Positions 63,180 to 64,000 of a DNA stretch of 64,000 nt are shown in pieces (positions within the stretch are counted from its first letter, which is position 1; the number at the start of each line of letters is the position of its first letter). The position numbers and the translations under genes are program-made. The DNA lies in NCBI RefSeq assembly GCF_039871875.1, contig NZ_JBDPMD010000007.1, positions 222,929 through 286,928 on the forward strand. The letters are read 5' to 3'. The DNA comes from Sphaerisporangium sp039871875. Its GTDB lineage: Bacteria; Actinomycetota; Actinomycetes; Streptosporangiales; Streptosporangiaceae. A model generated the notes under the pieces. That model did not search any database, was not told the DNA's origin, and worked only from the letters and a program-made list of their open reading frames with translations.

Positions 63180-63698
63180 ATGACCGCGATTCCCGCGACA
63201 GGTACGCGAGAAGTGGAGGCCCCTGGAACGAGGGCCCGGCGGCGCCGGCGTGGAAGGACCGCCAGTCTGGCGGTCGCCATGCTGGCTGTCATGGCCGGCA
63301 TTACCCCGGCCGTCTCCGCGAACGCGGCGACGTCCGTGTTTGCCGCCTGTTCTGGATCCATGTGCCACGGACTCGACCCCTACTCCTCCGGTTGCGCGTC
63401 CAACGCCGCGGCGGTGCGCACTGCCGCGATAAACAACGGGAACGGGACCGGGCGGGTCGAGCTCTGGTATTCGTACAACTGCAACGCCAACTGGGCCGTC
63501 ACCCGGTCGTATTCGGGGTCCCGCAGCCTGTGGTCGGGTGTCTGGGGCCGGGACTACGGGCGGATCAGCGGCCAGTACGAGAATCTGTCCGGGTACAACT
63601 GGATCTACACGAACATGATCAACGGTTCGTGGGTGACGTGCGCCGGTGGCGACAACTCCGGCGGCATGGGGCCTGAGGTCGACACCGCCTGCGTCTGA
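63180..63698 (+). CDS. Secreted DUF2690 family protein
   Basis: A 172-residue secreted protein. An Arg-rich start (ARRRRRGRTASLAVAMLAVMAGITPAVSANAA) is a signal peptide. The mature part has six Cys residues (SCACSGSMCHGLDPYSSGCASNA pattern, CNANW, VTCAGG and the final TACV), with the DUF2690 block VELWYSYNCNANWAVTRS. The function is unknown. The ATG at 63180 has GGAGGG 9 bases upstream. It is divergent from the HTH/NBR1-Ig gene, which may control or sense it. Confidence 0.85.
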   Translation: MTAIPATGTREVEAPGTRARRRRRGRTASLAVAMLAVMAGITPAVSANAATSVFAACSGSMCHGLDPYSSGCASNAAAVRTAAINNGNGTGRVELWYSYNCNANWAVTRSYSGSRSLWSGVWGRDYGRISGQYENLSGYNWIYTNMINGSWVTCAGGDNSGGMGPEVDTACV

Positions 63699-63711
63699 CA
63701 GGCCGGTGGAC

Positions 63712-63746
63712 GGCGGGACCCGCACCGGGACGGTGCGGGTCCCGCC
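63712..63746. terminator. Perfect 15-bp hairpin between convergent genes
   Basis: GGCGGGACCCGCACC / GGTGCGGGTCCCGCC with a 5-base loop lies 14 bases after the DUF2690 stop and 38 before the SHOCT-protein stop. It is a likely bidirectional terminator. Confidence 0.8.
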
Positions 63747-63783
63747 AAGAGGCGGGACATGGCATCGGGACGGGGTGTGGTGG

Positions 63784-64000
63784 TCAGAGGCGGCGCAGCA
63801 GGGCCTGTTTGGCGGTGGTGAACTCCTCCTCGGTGAGGACGCCCTCGCGGTGGAGCTCGCCGAGTTCCCTGAGGCGGCGCAGGAGGGCGTCGGGGTCGTC
63901 GCCGGGGGCGGCGGGGGTGGCGGGGACCCCCAGCGGGGCGGCGCTGCGCCGCGCCGCGGGCCGCGGCCGGCCCCGCCGAGGATGGAGGACAGTCCACCCG
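63784..64000 (-). CDS. SHOCT-domain protein, C-terminal fragment (runs off the window)
   Basis: The stop is at 63784 and the start is beyond the window. The 72 codons seen encode an Arg/Gly/Pro-rich linker and then a SHOCT domain (DALLRRLRELGELHREGVLTEEEFTTAKQALLRRL). SHOCT segments are short C-terminal oligomerisation motifs on many membrane or DUF proteins, so the main part cannot be identified here. Confidence 0.75.
   Translation of the reverse strand, partial: GWTVLHPRRGRPRPAARRSAAPLGVPATPAAPGDDPDALLRRLRELGELHREGVLTEEEFTTAKQALLRRL

Overview
The window reads as chromosomal DNA of a filamentous, high-GC actinobacterium. I infer the Streptosporangiales (a Streptosporangium-, Microbispora- or Nonomuraea-like organism). 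The reasons are very strong GC bias at third codon positions, frequent GTG starts, 4-base gene overlaps, a poly-HAMP hybrid kinase locus resembling OsaABC of Streptomyces, a CBM2-linked secreted lyase, an XRE-TPR regulator paired with an RsbW-like protein, and a DUF2690 secreted protein. I see no tRNA, rRNA, CRISPR array, insertion sequence or phage gene. The genus is an inference.

Layout: 0-3.9 kb is core metabolism (GDPD phosphodiesterase, purA, DUF3151). 3.9-10.5 kb is a minus-strand run of two GT2 glycosyltransferases, a membrane-anchored SAM methyltransferase and an asparagine-synthase-like protein, probably a surface-glycan or small-molecule cluster. 10.6-13.8 kb holds fba, a DedA protein, a small membrane protein and pyrE. 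13.9-18.5 kb holds a NYN-domain protein with a huge Gly/His repeat region and a RelA/SpoT protein with a degenerate synthetase domain. 18.5-25 kb is the osaA/osaB/osaC-like signalling locus. 25-32.5 kb holds an S9 peptidase, an RlmA-type methyltransferase, a fadB-fadA beta-oxidation operon, a TetR regulator and a divergent NAD(P)-binding protein. 32.5-40.7 kb is mixed regulators and enzymes: RsbW-like/XRE pair, MBL hydrolase, MMPL transporter, Nudix, MarR and a divergent GT1.

40.7-52 kb starts with a secreted rhamnogalacturonan lyase under a LacI-type operator. A long minus-strand cluster follows, made of a carbamoyltransferase, a 31-residue basic ORF, GT2, GT9, GT4, GmhA and HldE, then an SDR and a UDP-glucuronate decarboxylase. 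Most of its genes overlap by 4 bases. It should make a nucleotide-activated heptose and build a carbamoylated glycan. No GmhB phosphatase is present in the window. 52-64 kb holds a PQQ-type propeller plus serine-hydrolase lipoprotein pair, a very large secreted GH87-like (alpha-1,3-glucanase) protein, a Dpm1-type GT2, a CPBP protease, an alpha/beta hydrolase behind a double TetR-type operator, a secreted HNH nuclease that appears to start at CTG, a membrane-tethered HTH protein with an NBR1-type Ig domain, a DUF2690 protein, and the tail of a SHOCT-domain protein cut by the window edge.

The most interesting items are the 5.7-10.5 kb and 43.2-51.9 kb glycan clusters, the OsaC-like phosphatase with an eroded kinase-like N-terminus, the hydrolase-only RelA/SpoT, the repeat-expanded NYN protein, the CTG-started nuclease and several clear operators whose regulators are not next door.
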